Source of the DNA: an uncultured Paracoccus sp.
Lineage (GTDB): Bacteria > Pseudomonadota > Alphaproteobacteria > Rhodobacterales > Rhodobacteraceae
Assembly (NCBI RefSeq): GCF_947496875.1
Contig: NZ_CANMEH010000001.1
Location: forward strand, 413,770-477,769
Length of the DNA: 64,000 bases
Direction: 5' to 3'
Shown here: positions 53,590 to 61,596 of the stretch, piece after piece
How the letters are laid out: the number at the start of each line of letters is the position of its first letter
How positions within the stretch are numbered: the first letter of the stretch is position 1
Position numbers and translations under genes: made by a program
Notes under the pieces: generated by a model
What the model saw: the letters and a program-made list of their open reading frames with translations, nothing else
Told to the model about the DNA's origin: nothing
Databases searched by the model: none

Positions 53590-55278
53590 TCACGAGACCT
53601 CCAGCGGCCTTCCATGAGTATAATCCCAGTCCTCGCGCTTCGGCAGCTGCTCGAAGGTATGCTCGGGCGGGGGCGAGGGCAGGCTCCATTCCAGGGTGTC
53701 CGCGAACTCGTTCCAGTAGTTGTTCTGGGTCACGCGCTGGCCCGCGAACAGCGTGTAGAACACAACGCCGATGAAGAGCAGGAACGACGCAAAGGCGATA
53801 TAAGCGCCGATCGACGAGATGTTGTTCCAGTAGGCGAAGGCTTCCGGGTAGTCGATGTAGCGGCGCGGCATGCCCTGACGGCCCAGGAAGTGCTGCGGGA
53901 AAAACAGCAGGTTCGACCCGATGAACATCATCCAGAAATGGACATGGCCGGCCCACTCGGGATACTGCCGCCCGCTCATCTTGCCGATCCAGTAATAGAC
54001 CCCGGCAAAGATCGCGAACACCGCACCCAGCGACATCACGTAGTGGAAGTGCGCCACGACGTAGTAGGTGTCGTGGTAGACCCGGTCCAGCGGCGCCTGC
54101 GCAACGACGACGCCGGTCACGCCGCCGACGGTGAACAGGAACAGGAAGCCGAAGGCCCACATCATCGGCGCCCTGAACTCGATCGAGCCGCCCCACATGG
54201 TCGCGATCCAGCTGAACACCTTGATGCCCGTGGGCACCGCGATCGTCATGCTGGCGAGCATGAAATAGGACTGCTGCGTCACGCTCATCCCGGCCGTGTA
54301 CATGTGGTGCGCCCACACGACGAAGCCCAGGACACCGATCGCCGTCATTGCCAGGACCATCGGCAGATAGCCGAAGATCGGCTTGCGCGAGAATGTCGAG
54401 ATCACGTGGCTGATGATGCCGAAGCCCGGCACGATGACGATGTAGACCTCGGGGTGACCGAAGAACCACAGGATGTGCTGGTACAGCACAGGGTCACCGC
54501 CGCCCGCCGGGTTGAAGAAATGGGTGCCGAAATTGCGGTCCATCAGCAACATTGTGATCGCCCCGGCCAGAACCGGCAGCGCCAGCAGGATCATCCAGGC
54601 GGTGATGAACACCGACCATGCGAACAGCGGCACCTTGAACAGGGTCATCCCGGGCGCGCGCATGTTGAGGAAGGTGGTGATGATGTTGATCGACCCCAGG
54701 ATCGACGAGGCGCCCGACACGTGAACCGCGAAGATCGCCAGATCCATCGAGTAGCCGCTTTCGGTGGTCGACAGCGGCGGGTACAGCACCCAGCCGACGC
54801 CCGACCCGAGCTGGCTGTTTCCCCCAGGGGCCAGCAGCGAGGCGACGGCGAGCGCCACACCGCAGACATACAGCCAGTAGGACAGGTTGTTCAGCCGCGG
54901 AAATGCCATGTCGGGCGCGCCGATATGCAGTGGCATGAAGTAGTTGCCGAAGCCGCCGAACAGCGCCGGGATGACGACGAAGAACATCATCAGCACGCCG
55001 TGATACGTGATCAGCACGTTCCACAGATGCCCGTTGGGCGTGCACTCGGTGGCCGCGTCGGCAAACAGCCGCGCCCCTTCCAGACACATGTACTGCACAC
55101 CGGGGTGCTGCAGCTCCATGCGCATGTAGACGGTGAAGGACACCGAGATCAGGCCGACCAGGCCTGCGGTGAACAGGTAAAGGATACCGATGTCCTTGTG
55201 GTTGGTGGACATGAACCAGCGGGTGAAGAACCCCCTGGTATCCTCGAGACCTGCGGCGTGATCGGTTGCTGACGCCAT
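53590..55278 (-). CDS. ctaD: Cytochrome c oxidase subunit I (aa3 type)
   Basis: This 562-residue, twelve-helix haem-copper oxidase subunit would reduce O2 and pump protons. The haem a ligands are in [11 protein letters not shown] and [10 protein letters not shown]. The CuB site has the His and Tyr of [11 protein letters not shown] with the Glu of the D-channel, and [11 protein letters not shown]. The K-channel Lys is in PTGIKVFSW, and the D-channel Asp and Asn lie in [16 protein letters not shown]. All functional residues are intact, and the protein closely resembles Paracoccus CtaD as I recall it. No subunit II, III or haem-assembly gene is adjacent, so it is a solitary, possibly extra copy. 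It lies downstream of the RIC-type gene on the same strand, 160 bases apart. Confidence 0.93.
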   Translation of the reverse strand: MASATDHAAGLEDTRGFFTRWFMSTNHKDIGILYLFTAGLVGLISVSFTVYMRMELQHPGVQYMCLEGARLFADAATECTPNGHLWNVLITYHGVLMMFFVVIPALFGGFGNYFMPLHIGAPDMAFPRLNNLSYWLYVCGVALAVASLLAPGGNSQLGSGVGWVLYPPLSTTESGYSMDLAIFAVHVSGASSILGSINIITTFLNMRAPGMTLFKVPLFAWSVFITAWMILLALPVLAGAITMLLMDRNFGTHFFNPAGGGDPVLYQHILWFFGHPEVYIVIVPGFGIISHVISTFSRKPIFGYLPMVLAMTAIGVLGFVVWAHHMYTAGMSVTQQSYFMLASMTIAVPTGIKVFSWIATMWGGSIEFRAPMMWAFGFLFLFTVGGVTGVVVAQAPLDRVYHDTYYVVAHFHYVMSLGAVFAIFAGVYYWIGKMSGRQYPEWAGHVHFWMMFIGSNLLFFPQHFLGRQGMPRRYIDYPEAFAYWNNISSIGAYIAFASFLLFIGVVFYTLFAGQRVTQNNYWNEFADTLEWSLPSPPPEHTFEQLPKREDWDYTHGRPLEVS

Positions 55279-55438
55279 GACCTTCTCTCCTTAAAGAGAT
55301 TATGCGCGCCCCCAACAGGAGCGCGGTTGATCGAACCTGCTGTAATCTTTGATGGGAGCCAGACGACCTCGCCGCCCATCCCCGAGCTGAACTCGGTCCC
55401 GCCGATCGTTCAAGCTGCGCCTGATCGGACTCAGAGGG

Positions 55439-56110
55439 TCATGCGCCTGTTTCAAAGCGCGGGAACAGCACGTTATTCTCCAGATGGATGTGCTCCATCA
55501 GGTCCGCCCTCAGCTGCGCCGCCCCGGCATAGAGCGCTTGCCAGGAGCGGCAGGCGTCGTCCGGCAGCGTATAGTCGTTCGTCAACTGCGCCACCTCGTC
55601 CAGAAAAGCGCCGTGATCGTCATGATCGTGCCGCATCTCGCTGATGGGGACGAAAAGGGCATCTGTCGCCTGTCTGCGCATGGCCGGGAATAAGGTCAGC
55701 TCTTCCTTTTTCATGTGCACCTCCAACTCGCTCCAGATCCGGTGCAGCGTGTCGGCAAGGCCTTCGGGCACGCTCGCGTGGCCGGCGTGAACCGCCTCGA
55801 CCTTGCGCGAAAGCGCGATCAGTTCCGGAATCTGCTGGCGGTGAACATCGTGATACCGCGCCTGGATGTGGTCAATCAGCGCATCGGTCTCCTGCGGCGC
55901 ATCGGGCGCGGCCGTGGGATCAAGCTCGCCCAAGGCAGTCTCCAGCTTGCCCATGTCAAGACTGCGCCGATTGGCTGCCTCTGCCAGCGGCACATCTCCG
56001 TGGCAGCAAAAGTCGATGCCGAACCGGCGAAAGACGCCGGATGCGCCAGGAAGACGCGCTGCGATCTCGCCGACCGTCCGGTCATGCAGGGTGTGGGTCG
56101 TCTGGGGCAT
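55439..56110 (-). CDS. Iron-sulfur cluster repair di-iron protein (RIC/ScdA/YtfE)
   Basis: This 223-residue protein has the ScdA_N domain (TVGEIAARLPGASGVFRRFGIDFCCHGDVPL) with its Cys pair, and a hemerythrin-like domain. The expected ligands are visible in HIQARYHDVHRQQIPEL, HMKKEELTLFPAM, MRHDHDDHGAFL and HIHLENNVLFPRF. Family members repair Fe-S clusters damaged by NO or oxidants. ATG 56110 has GGAG 6 bases upstream; frames reaching 56212 are rejected. It is divergent from the NsrR-like regulator, whose palindromes lie in the shared promoter region, so NO-dependent control is expected. Confidence 0.88.
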   Translation of the reverse strand: MPQTTHTLHDRTVGEIAARLPGASGVFRRFGIDFCCHGDVPLAEAANRRSLDMGKLETALGELDPTAAPDAPQETDALIDHIQARYHDVHRQQIPELIALSRKVEAVHAGHASVPEGLADTLHRIWSELEVHMKKEELTLFPAMRRQATDALFVPISEMRHDHDDHGAFLDEVAQLTNDYTLPDDACRSWQALYAGAAQLRADLMEHIHLENNVLFPRFETGA

Positions 56111-56179
56111 GGCTGTCTCCATAAGCCGGGGTGTCTGAAGGTGAACCAGGCGCCGCGGCACCAGGAGGGCGCAAAGCTT

Positions 56180-56204
56180 ATTCGGTACTTGCCATGCCGA
56201 ATAT
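56180..56204. promoter_or_regulatory. Inverted repeat in the RIC promoter
   Basis: TATTCGG (56180-56186) pairs with CCGAATA (56198-56204) around 11 bases, 70 bases upstream of the RIC start codon on the minus strand. It may be an operator or part of the promoter, distinct in sequence from the palindrome at 56215-56239. Confidence 0.4.
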
Positions 56205-56214
56205 CTTCTCACAT

Positions 56215-56239
56215 AATTGGTAGAGTCAATACCAATTAG
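56215..56239. promoter_or_regulatory. 25-bp perfect palindrome, candidate NsrR operator
   Basis: TAATTGGTA (56215-56223), 7 bases, TACCAATTA (56231-56239) has 9-bp perfect arms. It ends 8 bases before the ATG of the Rrf2/NsrR gene and abuts its ribosome site, so binding would block expression of the gene itself. The TTG-CAA distance (13 bases) does not fit an FNR/NnrR box, which favours an Rrf2-type site. Confidence 0.6.
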
Positions 56240-56247
56240 GAGCCCCG

Positions 56248-56682
56248 ATGCGTCTTGCGACCTTTACCGACTATGGATTGCGCGTTCTGATGCGCCTGGC
56301 GGGAACGCCGGAAAAGGCGGTTTCGACCGGGCAGATCGCCAGTGAGTTCGCGATCTCACATCATCATTTGGCCAAGGTGGTGCGCGATCTCGGGCGCGGC
56401 GGCTTCGTGCGGTCCGAGCGCGGCAGGTCCGGCGGGCTGCGGCTGATGCGGCCGGCGCACGAGATCACGCTGGGACAGGTGGTGCGCCATCTCGAACGCA
56501 AGTTCGCCATTGTTGAATGTTTTCGCGCCGATGGCGGCGCGTGCGTGCTGAAACCGCGCTGCCGTCTGAGGCCCGGGCTTTCCGCGGCGCGCGAGGCGTT
56601 CATGGCCGAGCTTGACCGCACCACCATCGAGGATTGCGCCTGGCCCGGAGACGACGTGGACGGACTGGTGGTGGCCGCGTGA
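56248..56682 (+). CDS. Rrf2 family regulator, NsrR-like
   Basis: This 144-residue regulator has the Rrf2 helix-turn-helix (STGQIASEFAISHHHLAKVVRDLGRGGFVRSERGRSGGLRL). Three cysteines suited to hold an Fe-S cluster are Cys91, Cys99 and Cys105 (ECFRADGGAC...PRC). Asp8, the fourth ligand in known NsrR proteins, is in place (TFTDYGLRVL). The CX7CX5C spacing is a common alphaproteobacterial NsrR form as I recall it. It should repress nitrosative-stress genes until NO reacts with its cluster. It starts the plus-strand module and is divergent from the RIC gene; the 25-bp palindrome just upstream suggests autoregulation. Confidence 0.87.
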   Translation: MRLATFTDYGLRVLMRLAGTPEKAVSTGQIASEFAISHHHLAKVVRDLGRGGFVRSERGRSGGLRLMRPAHEITLGQVVRHLERKFAIVECFRADGGACVLKPRCRLRPGLSAAREAFMAELDRTTIEDCAWPGDDVDGLVVAA

Positions 56683-56703
56683 GGCCAGGGAAGGGGAAGA
56701 GCG

Positions 56704-57183
56704 ATGACCGCGATCGAGTTCAGTGAAGACAGCGTCCGGATCGATGCGGCTGTCCTTGCCAGGACGTTCGGGATCAGCGCCGATGATCTGAAACAGGGCA
56801 TGCGTGCAGGTACGATCACCAGCCGGTTCGAGCGAGGCGAGGACGCCGATGCCGGAACCGTGCGGCTGATCTTCTTCTCGCGCACCCGTTGCGTTCGGAT
56901 CATTGCGGACGAAAGCGGCAACGTCCTGACCTGCGGCGCGGCGGATTTCGCCGGGCCGCCCGCCTCCGAAAGCGGGATGCGTGAGGCCGCTGTCAGTGAT
57001 GCCGGCATGGGTCATGAGGCCGCCAAGTCCGCGCCCATGGGCGGGCAAGACCTGGAATACACGGCACATATCGAGACTCTCCTCGACCTCGCGCTGGATG
57101 GGACCTTCCCCGCCAGCGATCCGATCGCGGTCAGCGTGGACACCTCGGCGCGGACGATCCGGAAATCCGGAGAGGCGCCATGA
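56704..57183 (+). CDS. DUF6522-like protein with extra C-terminal segment
   Basis: This 159-residue protein starts [72 protein letters not shown], the DUF6522 layout of unknown function, often found beside respiratory and NO-linked genes. From about residue 115 a second part follows, [22 protein letters not shown], a short motif seen alone in small alphaproteobacterial proteins, so this looks like a fusion. It follows GGGAAGAG and overlaps the next gene (sdhB-like) by ATGA. Its place in the NsrR module suggests a role with the SdhBCD subunits. Confidence 0.78.
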   Translation: MTAIEFSEDSVRIDAAVLARTFGISADDLKQGMRAGTITSRFERGEDADAGTVRLIFFSRTRCVRIIADESGNVLTCGAADFAGPPASESGMREAAVSDAGMGHEAAKSAPMGGQDLEYTAHIETLLDLALDGTFPASDPIAVSVDTSARTIRKSGEAP

Positions 57184-58019
57184 TCGTTGATCGCTCCGAC
57201 GAGGTTCCCCGCCAGAAATGGCCCCGTCGCTTTCCGGTTCCGCGCAATCTGGGTGTGGCGGCGCATTCGCGCATCGCCGACGGGAAATCCTGGCCTGCGC
57301 CGAAGGGTGCCGTTCCGATCGCGACCCTGCGCGTCTACCGCTTCGATCCGGAAGGCGCGGCAGGCGCGCGGCTGGAGACGTTCCGCGTTGACCTGGACGA
57401 CTGCGGGCCGATGCTTCTCGATGCTCTGATCTGGATAAAGAACAGGATCGACCCGACACTGACCTTCCGTCGTTCGTGCCGTGAGGGCGTGTGCGGTTCC
57501 TGCTCCATGACCATCGACGGCACGAACTGGACCGCCTGCACCCGCGCCATGGCTGATCTGGCGGAACCCGCGACAGTCTATCCGCTGGCCAACCTGCCGG
57601 TGATCAAGGATCTGGTGCCCGACCAGAGCCACCTGTTCGCCCAATACGAGATGATCGAACCCTGGTTGCAGGCCGAGACCCCGGCGCCGGAGCGCGAGCG
57701 GCTGCAATCGCCCGAGGAGCGCGCGGCGCTCGATGGCTATTATGAGTGCATCCTGTGCTTCTGCTGCAGCTCGTGCTGCCCCAGCCACTGGTGGAACGGC
57801 GACCGCTTTCTGGGGCCGGCGACGCTTTTGCAGGCGTGGCGCTGGCTGGCCGACAGCCGCGACGAGGCGCGCGGCGCGCGGCTCGACACGCTTGAGGATC
57901 CGTTCCGGCTCTATCGCTGCCACACGATCCTGAACTGCACCCGCACCTGCCCGCGCGGACTGAACCCCGGCCGCGCCATCGCCGAGATCAAGAAGATGAT
58001 GATCGAGCGGCAAGGCTGA
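57180..58019 (+). CDS. sdhB: Succinate dehydrogenase iron-sulfur subunit paralogue
   Basis: This 279-residue protein aligns with SdhB along its length. The [2Fe-2S] site is [12 protein letters not shown] with TACTRAM supplying the last Cys. The [4Fe-4S] site reads [16 protein letters not shown], which keeps the normal C-x2-C-x2-C-x3-C-P but adds two further Cys. The [3Fe-4S] region is [19 protein letters not shown]. The N-terminus is about 20 residues longer than usual. The normal NTLACT is replaced by NWTACT. It is followed by sdhC and sdhD but no sdhA lies in the window, so it may need a flavoprotein from elsewhere. Confidence 0.87.
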   Translation: MIVDRSDEVPRQKWPRRFPVPRNLGVAAHSRIADGKSWPAPKGAVPIATLRVYRFDPEGAAGARLETFRVDLDDCGPMLLDALIWIKNRIDPTLTFRRSCREGVCGSCSMTIDGTNWTACTRAMADLAEPATVYPLANLPVIKDLVPDQSHLFAQYEMIEPWLQAETPAPERERLQSPEERAALDGYYECILCFCCSSCCPSHWWNGDRFLGPATLLQAWRWLADSRDEARGARLDTLEDPFRLYRCHTILNCTRTCPRGLNPGRAIAEIKKMMIERQG

Positions 58020-58033
58020 CTGGAGAAACCGCC

Positions 58034-58411
58034 ATGCCCCGGCCCCGGCCGAAATCGCCCAACATGCAGAACTACCGGCCACAGTTGACGTCCGTCATCT
58101 CCTTCGGGCACCGGCTGTCGGGCGTGGGCCTGAGCCTCGGTGCCTTCGGTCTTGCGGGTTGGCTGGCGGCAGGCGCCTCCGGACCCGAGGCGTACGGGGC
58201 CGCGCAGGCACTGCTTCTGTCCGCATTTGGACGCGCTGTGCTGTTTCTGATCACGCTGGCGCTGTTCTATCATCTGTGCAACGGCATCCGGCACCTGGTC
58301 TGGGACAACGTCCGGGGTCTCGAATTGCGCGAGATCTATCTTGGCGGGGGGGCGGTCGTGGCGGCGAGCCTGATCCTGACGTTGGCGTTCTGGACATGGG
58401 GGCTGGCATGA
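58034..58411 (+). CDS. sdhC: Succinate dehydrogenase cytochrome b556 subunit
   Basis: This 125-residue membrane anchor has three helices. It begins MPRPRPKSPNMQNYRPQLTSVISFGHRLSG, with the SIxHRxTG-like quinone-site motif (SFGHRLSGV). The haem ligand lies in FYHLCNGIRHLVWD. It starts behind GGAG 15 bases after sdhB and overlaps sdhD by ATGA. With SdhD it would anchor the Fe-S subunit in the inner membrane and pass electrons to quinone. Confidence 0.88.
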   Translation: MPRPRPKSPNMQNYRPQLTSVISFGHRLSGVGLSLGAFGLAGWLAAGASGPEAYGAAQALLLSAFGRAVLFLITLALFYHLCNGIRHLVWDNVRGLELREIYLGGGAVVAASLILTLAFWTWGLA

Positions 58412-58791
58412 CGACCCGCACCATCTCGCCATTCGCGCGGGCGCGCGGCCTTGGGGCAGCGGGTCATGGCACGAGCTACTGGTGGGCGCTGCGGGTCTCG
58501 GCCGTGGCCCTGGTGCCGCTGGTGCTATGGCTGGCCGTGGCGCTGGCGGGCGGCGCGGCGGCGGATCACGCGAGCCTGGTGGTCTGGCTGGCGGCGCCGC
58601 TCAATTCAGTGCTGATGATTCTGCTGCTGGCCGCCGGTTTTCATCATACGGCACTGGGGCTTCAGGTCATCGCCGAGGATTACATCCATTCCGGCGCGCG
58701 GTTCGCCGCCGTTGCGGTCATCCAACTGGCGTGCATCGCCGGTGCCGCAGCCGGCATTGGCGCGGTGCTGCGCATCACATCAAGCGCATAG
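58408..58791 (+). CDS. sdhD: Succinate dehydrogenase membrane anchor subunit
   Basis: This 127-residue three-helix protein has the SdhD features ARGLGAAGHGTSYWWALRVSAVALVPL near the N-terminus and HHTALGLQVIAEDYIHSGARF, where the conserved His and DY(V/I)H residues contribute to haem and quinone binding. ATG 58408 overlaps the sdhC stop. The frame extends upstream, but only inside sdhC. The order B-C-D is unlike the usual C-D-A-B and lacks sdhA. Confidence 0.87.
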   Translation: MTTRTISPFARARGLGAAGHGTSYWWALRVSAVALVPLVLWLAVALAGGAAADHASLVVWLAAPLNSVLMILLLAAGFHHTALGLQVIAEDYIHSGARFAAVAVIQLACIAGAAAGIGAVLRITSSA

Positions 58792-58803
58792 GAAAGGGTC
58801 CAC

Positions 58804-59244
58804 GTGCTTATCCGGAAACTTCTGCCCACCGCGCGCCAGCGCCTGCAATCGATCGATGTGAGCGCAGTGCTTCTGCAAGCGGCAAGGCGGCTCGACGACG
58901 GCTGCGACATGCTGCTGGTCTGCGATACCACAGGCCGGCTGGCAGGCGTCCTGACCAAGACCGACGTGGTGCGTCAGACAGGACGCTGTTCCGGCGCCAG
59001 CTGCACGGCACCCGTGATTGAGGCGATGACCCGCGACGTGACCGCCGTGACCGCCGATGGATGGCTGCAGGAAGCTTGGGAAATCATGAAGGCCCGCGGC
59101 TTCAAGAACATTCCCGTTCTCGAGGCGGACGGCAAACCGCTGGGAGTGCTGAATGCCCGCGATGTTCTTCAGACGCTGCTGCAGGAGGTCCGGGAGGAAG
59201 AAGGCCTGCTGCAGGATTACGTCATGAACATCGGCTACCGCTGA
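58804..59244 (+). CDS. CBS domain protein
   Basis: This 146-residue cytoplasmic protein has two CBS repeats: VLLQAARRLDDGCDMLLVCDTTGRLAGVLTKTDVVRQ, then VTAVTADGWLQEAWEIMKARGFKNIPVLEADGKPLGVLNARDVLQTLL. Between them lies a Cys pair (GRCSGASCTAP) that could make it redox- or metal-responsive. CBS pairs sense adenine nucleotides. It starts at GTG behind AAAGGG, 12 bases after sdhD, and is part of the NsrR module. Confidence 0.85.
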   Translation: MLIRKLLPTARQRLQSIDVSAVLLQAARRLDDGCDMLLVCDTTGRLAGVLTKTDVVRQTGRCSGASCTAPVIEAMTRDVTAVTADGWLQEAWEIMKARGFKNIPVLEADGKPLGVLNARDVLQTLLQEVREEEGLLQDYVMNIGYR

Positions 59245-59266
59245 CAAGACGCAGGAGGAAACGCTC

Positions 59267-59608
59267 ATGTCCGATTTGCTGTACCCGACGAATACCGGCG
59301 CGCTCGCGCAGCGCCGCCAAGAACTTGCGCCGGAGGTGGATAAAGCCTTCAAGGCATTCAGCCAGGCGGTCTTTGCAGGTGGGGCGCTGGATGCCAAAAC
59401 CAAACAGCTGATCGCCGTGGCGGTCGCGCACGTCACCCAGTGCCCTTACTGCATCAAGGGTCACACCAAGGCCGCATTGCGCCACAAGGCGAGCGAAGCG
59501 GAAATCATGGAAGCGATCTGGGTCGCGTCAGAGATGCGCGCAGGGGCAGCCTTCGCCCACTCCCTGCTGGCGCTGGATGAGATGGAGAACGCAGCCGGCA
59601 CGGACTGA
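59267..59608 (+). CDS. Carboxymuconolactone decarboxylase/AhpD-like protein
   Basis: This 113-residue helical protein carries the AhpD-type redox site CPYCIKGHTKAALRHKASEAEIMEAIWVASEMRAGAA, with the Cys-x-x-Cys and the downstream His. Members act as thiol peroxidase partners or related disulfide reductases. AGGAGGAAA precedes the ATG. In this module it may detoxify peroxides or peroxynitrite. Confidence 0.87.
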   Translation: MSDLLYPTNTGALAQRRQELAPEVDKAFKAFSQAVFAGGALDAKTKQLIAVAVAHVTQCPYCIKGHTKAALRHKASEAEIMEAIWVASEMRAGAAFAHSLLALDEMENAAGTD

Positions 59609-59657
59609 ACGAGCTATCATGACGGTCACAAGGAAAATGCAGAGAGAGGACATCGGC

Positions 59658-60296
59658 ATGGCAGGCAAGATCATCATGCTGGGAACGGCAATCGCCCTGG
59701 CGGCACTGGCCGGCGCGAGCGCCGCGCAGGAGAGCGATGCGACCTATGTGGCCGACCTCGTGCCGCTCAACACCCAGGCGGCGGGCGGCGAGGCCAGGGG
59801 CACCGCCACCCTGACGGTCTCGGGCGACACGCTCACGATCAAGCTGGACGTCAGTGGCGCCCCGCCGGGCATCATGCACCTCCAGCATTTCCACGGCTTT
59901 ACCGAAGGCCATCAGGACGCCCGCTGCGCGGCCGCCGATGCTGACGCCAATGGCGATAGCATCATCGACCTGATCGAGACCGAGCCGCTCGCCGGCATCA
60001 CCATGGTTCCGTTCCATGCCGATCCGGCCAGCCTGGCAATCGTCGCCGACAGCTATCCGATTGCCGGCGAGGACGGAGCCTACAGCTATGAGCAGAGCGT
60101 GTCACTCACCGCGCTGGATGAGGCGATCGGCAAGGCCTTTCCCGGTCAGAAGGTCGATTTTGAGCGGCGGGTGATCGTCCTGCATGGCGTACCCGAGAAC
60201 ACCCGACTGCCCGACACCGTGCAGTCGCTCGGCGATGTTCCGGCGCATGTGACGCTACCCATCGCCTGCGCCGAGATCCGCAAGGCCGAAGGCTGA
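59658..60296 (+). CDS. Exported CHRD-like protein
   Basis: This 212-residue protein has a signal peptide (MLGTAIALAALAGASAAQ) and a beta-rich domain with TATLTVSGDTLTIKLDVSGAPPGIMHLQHFHGF, of the type found in CHRD and Cu-Zn superoxide dismutase-like domains, where the His residues of HLQHFHGF could bind metal. ATG 59658 follows AGAGAGGA. The overlap with the previous gene is avoided by this start. Function is unknown; periplasmic oxidative-stress protection is a guess. Confidence 0.75.
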   Translation: MAGKIIMLGTAIALAALAGASAAQESDATYVADLVPLNTQAAGGEARGTATLTVSGDTLTIKLDVSGAPPGIMHLQHFHGFTEGHQDARCAAADADANGDSIIDLIETEPLAGITMVPFHADPASLAIVADSYPIAGEDGAYSYEQSVSLTALDEAIGKAFPGQKVDFERRVIVLHGVPENTRLPDTVQSLGDVPAHVTLPIACAEIRKAEG

Positions 60297-60408
60297 TTAG
60301 ACATCGGCGTGGCTCGGCCGCCTAATCAGGGCCGTGTGCCGTGCGACGCGTTTCGCAACATGCGAAGCAGGCGCGCAACAACCATCAGGACGAAAGGAGT
60401 TCGTGCCG

Positions 60409-61596
60409 TTGAATACTTCCAAATCTCTTTCCCATGAAGCCGGAGCCGAACCGCTGTCGCCAACAAGGCGCATGATTGCCGTCGCCAGCGGCAAGGGCGG
60501 GGTCGGCAAATCCACGGTGACCGCCAATCTGGCGGTGATGCTGGCGCGGCAGGGGCTGCGCGTCGGGCTGGTGGATGCCGACCTTTATGGCCCGTCGATC
60601 CCCGGCATGCTGGGGATCCCCGGTGACCGGCCCCCGGCCATGTCGCCCGGCGGAAAGATCGTTCCCACCGAGGCGCACGGCGTCAAGGTGATCTCGATGG
60701 GAATGCTGACCGGCGACGACAAGCCGGCAATCCTGCGTGGTCCGATGGTCACGAAATACCTGCGGATGTTCGTCACGCAGGTGGACTGGGGCGATCTCGA
60801 TCTTCTGCTGCTCGACCTGCCGCCAGGCACGGGCGACACGCAGCTGACGCTGGCGCAATCTTTCCCGCTGAGCGGCGCCGTCGTCGTCACGACCCCGCAG
60901 GATGTGAGCCTGAAGATCGCCCGGCGCGGGCTGCGCATGCTGGAGCAGGTCAACGTGCCGATCCTCGGGATCGTCGAGAACATGAGCGGCTTCACCTGCC
61001 CCTGTTGCGGGGAGGTCACGCATATCTTCCATCAGGGAGGCGGCGAGCGCATCGCGGCGAGCCTGGGCGTGCCGTATCTCGGCGCCATCCCGCTCGACCC
61101 GGCGATCGTGGATGGCGGCGACAGCGGCGTGCCGCTGACGGCGTCTGCACCGGAAAGCCCGACGGCACTTGCCTATGCAAAGGTCGCCGCCGCGCTGGTC
61201 GCGGACACGGGGGCGGTCGGCGGCCTTCGGGCTCCCTTCGACTGGGATATCGCGTCCGGCAGGGGACAGCCCGCTCCCGCGCCGGATGCGCCATCGGGCC
61301 GGCCCTTAGCGCTGGATTACGATGCCGCTGGCCTGACGATCCGCTGGTCCGATCACGTCCAGCGGATCGACCCACGCGACCTACGCCTTGCTTGCCGCTG
61401 TGCCGCTTGCCGCGACGAGATGAGCGGCAAACGGCTTCTGGACCCGGAAAAAGTTCCACTGGACGTGGTTCCGACCCGGATCTGGAGCGTCGGCAACTAT
61501 GCGTTCGGTGTGGCCTTCAGCGACGGGCACCAGTCCGGCATCTATACCTTCCCCGCGCTGCGCGAGATCGAAAGCCCGGAGACTGAGGATGTCTGA
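60409..61596 (+). CDS. Mrp/NBP35-type Fe-S carrier ATPase with DUF971 domain
   Basis: This protein of about 395 residues has the deviant Walker A GKGGVGKSTVTANLAVML near residue 25, DADLYGPSIPGMLG, DLPPGTGDTQLTLAQ, and the Fe-S-carrying CPCCGE in GFTCPCCGEVTHIF near residue 200. Residues 295-395 are a DUF971 domain (LDYDAAGLTIRWSDHVQRIDPRDLRLACRCAACRDE). It would carry Fe-S clusters to target proteins. A TTG at 60409, 9 bases after AAAGGAG, is the preferred start; GTG 60403 and a start at 60334 are alternatives. It overlaps the NifU-like gene by 8 bases, suggesting joint work in cluster repair. Confidence 0.87.
   Translation: MNTSKSLSHEAGAEPLSPTRRMIAVASGKGGVGKSTVTANLAVMLARQGLRVGLVDADLYGPSIPGMLGIPGDRPPAMSPGGKIVPTEAHGVKVISMGMLTGDDKPAILRGPMVTKYLRMFVTQVDWGDLDLLLLDLPPGTGDTQLTLAQSFPLSGAVVVTTPQDVSLKIARRGLRMLEQVNVPILGIVENMSGFTCPCCGEVTHIFHQGGGERIAASLGVPYLGAIPLDPAIVDGGDSGVPLTASAPESPTALAYAKVAAALVADTGAVGGLRAPFDWDIASGRGQPAPAPDAPSGRPLALDYDAAGLTIRWSDHVQRIDPRDLRLACRCAACRDEMSGKRLLDPEKVPLDVVPTRIWSVGNYAFGVAFSDGHQSGIYTFPALREIESPETEDV

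Noticed and set aside
53140..55272. A 710-residue open frame on the plus strand
   Set aside because: It is the exact antisense of ctaD, rich in His/Arg/Asp as expected for the shadow of a GC-rich membrane-protein gene, and has no family character.
56218..56236. TTG...CAA at the NsrR promoter as an FNR/NnrR box
   Set aside because: The half-sites are 13 bases apart instead of about 8, and the symmetry extends to 9-bp arms, which fits a different regulator.
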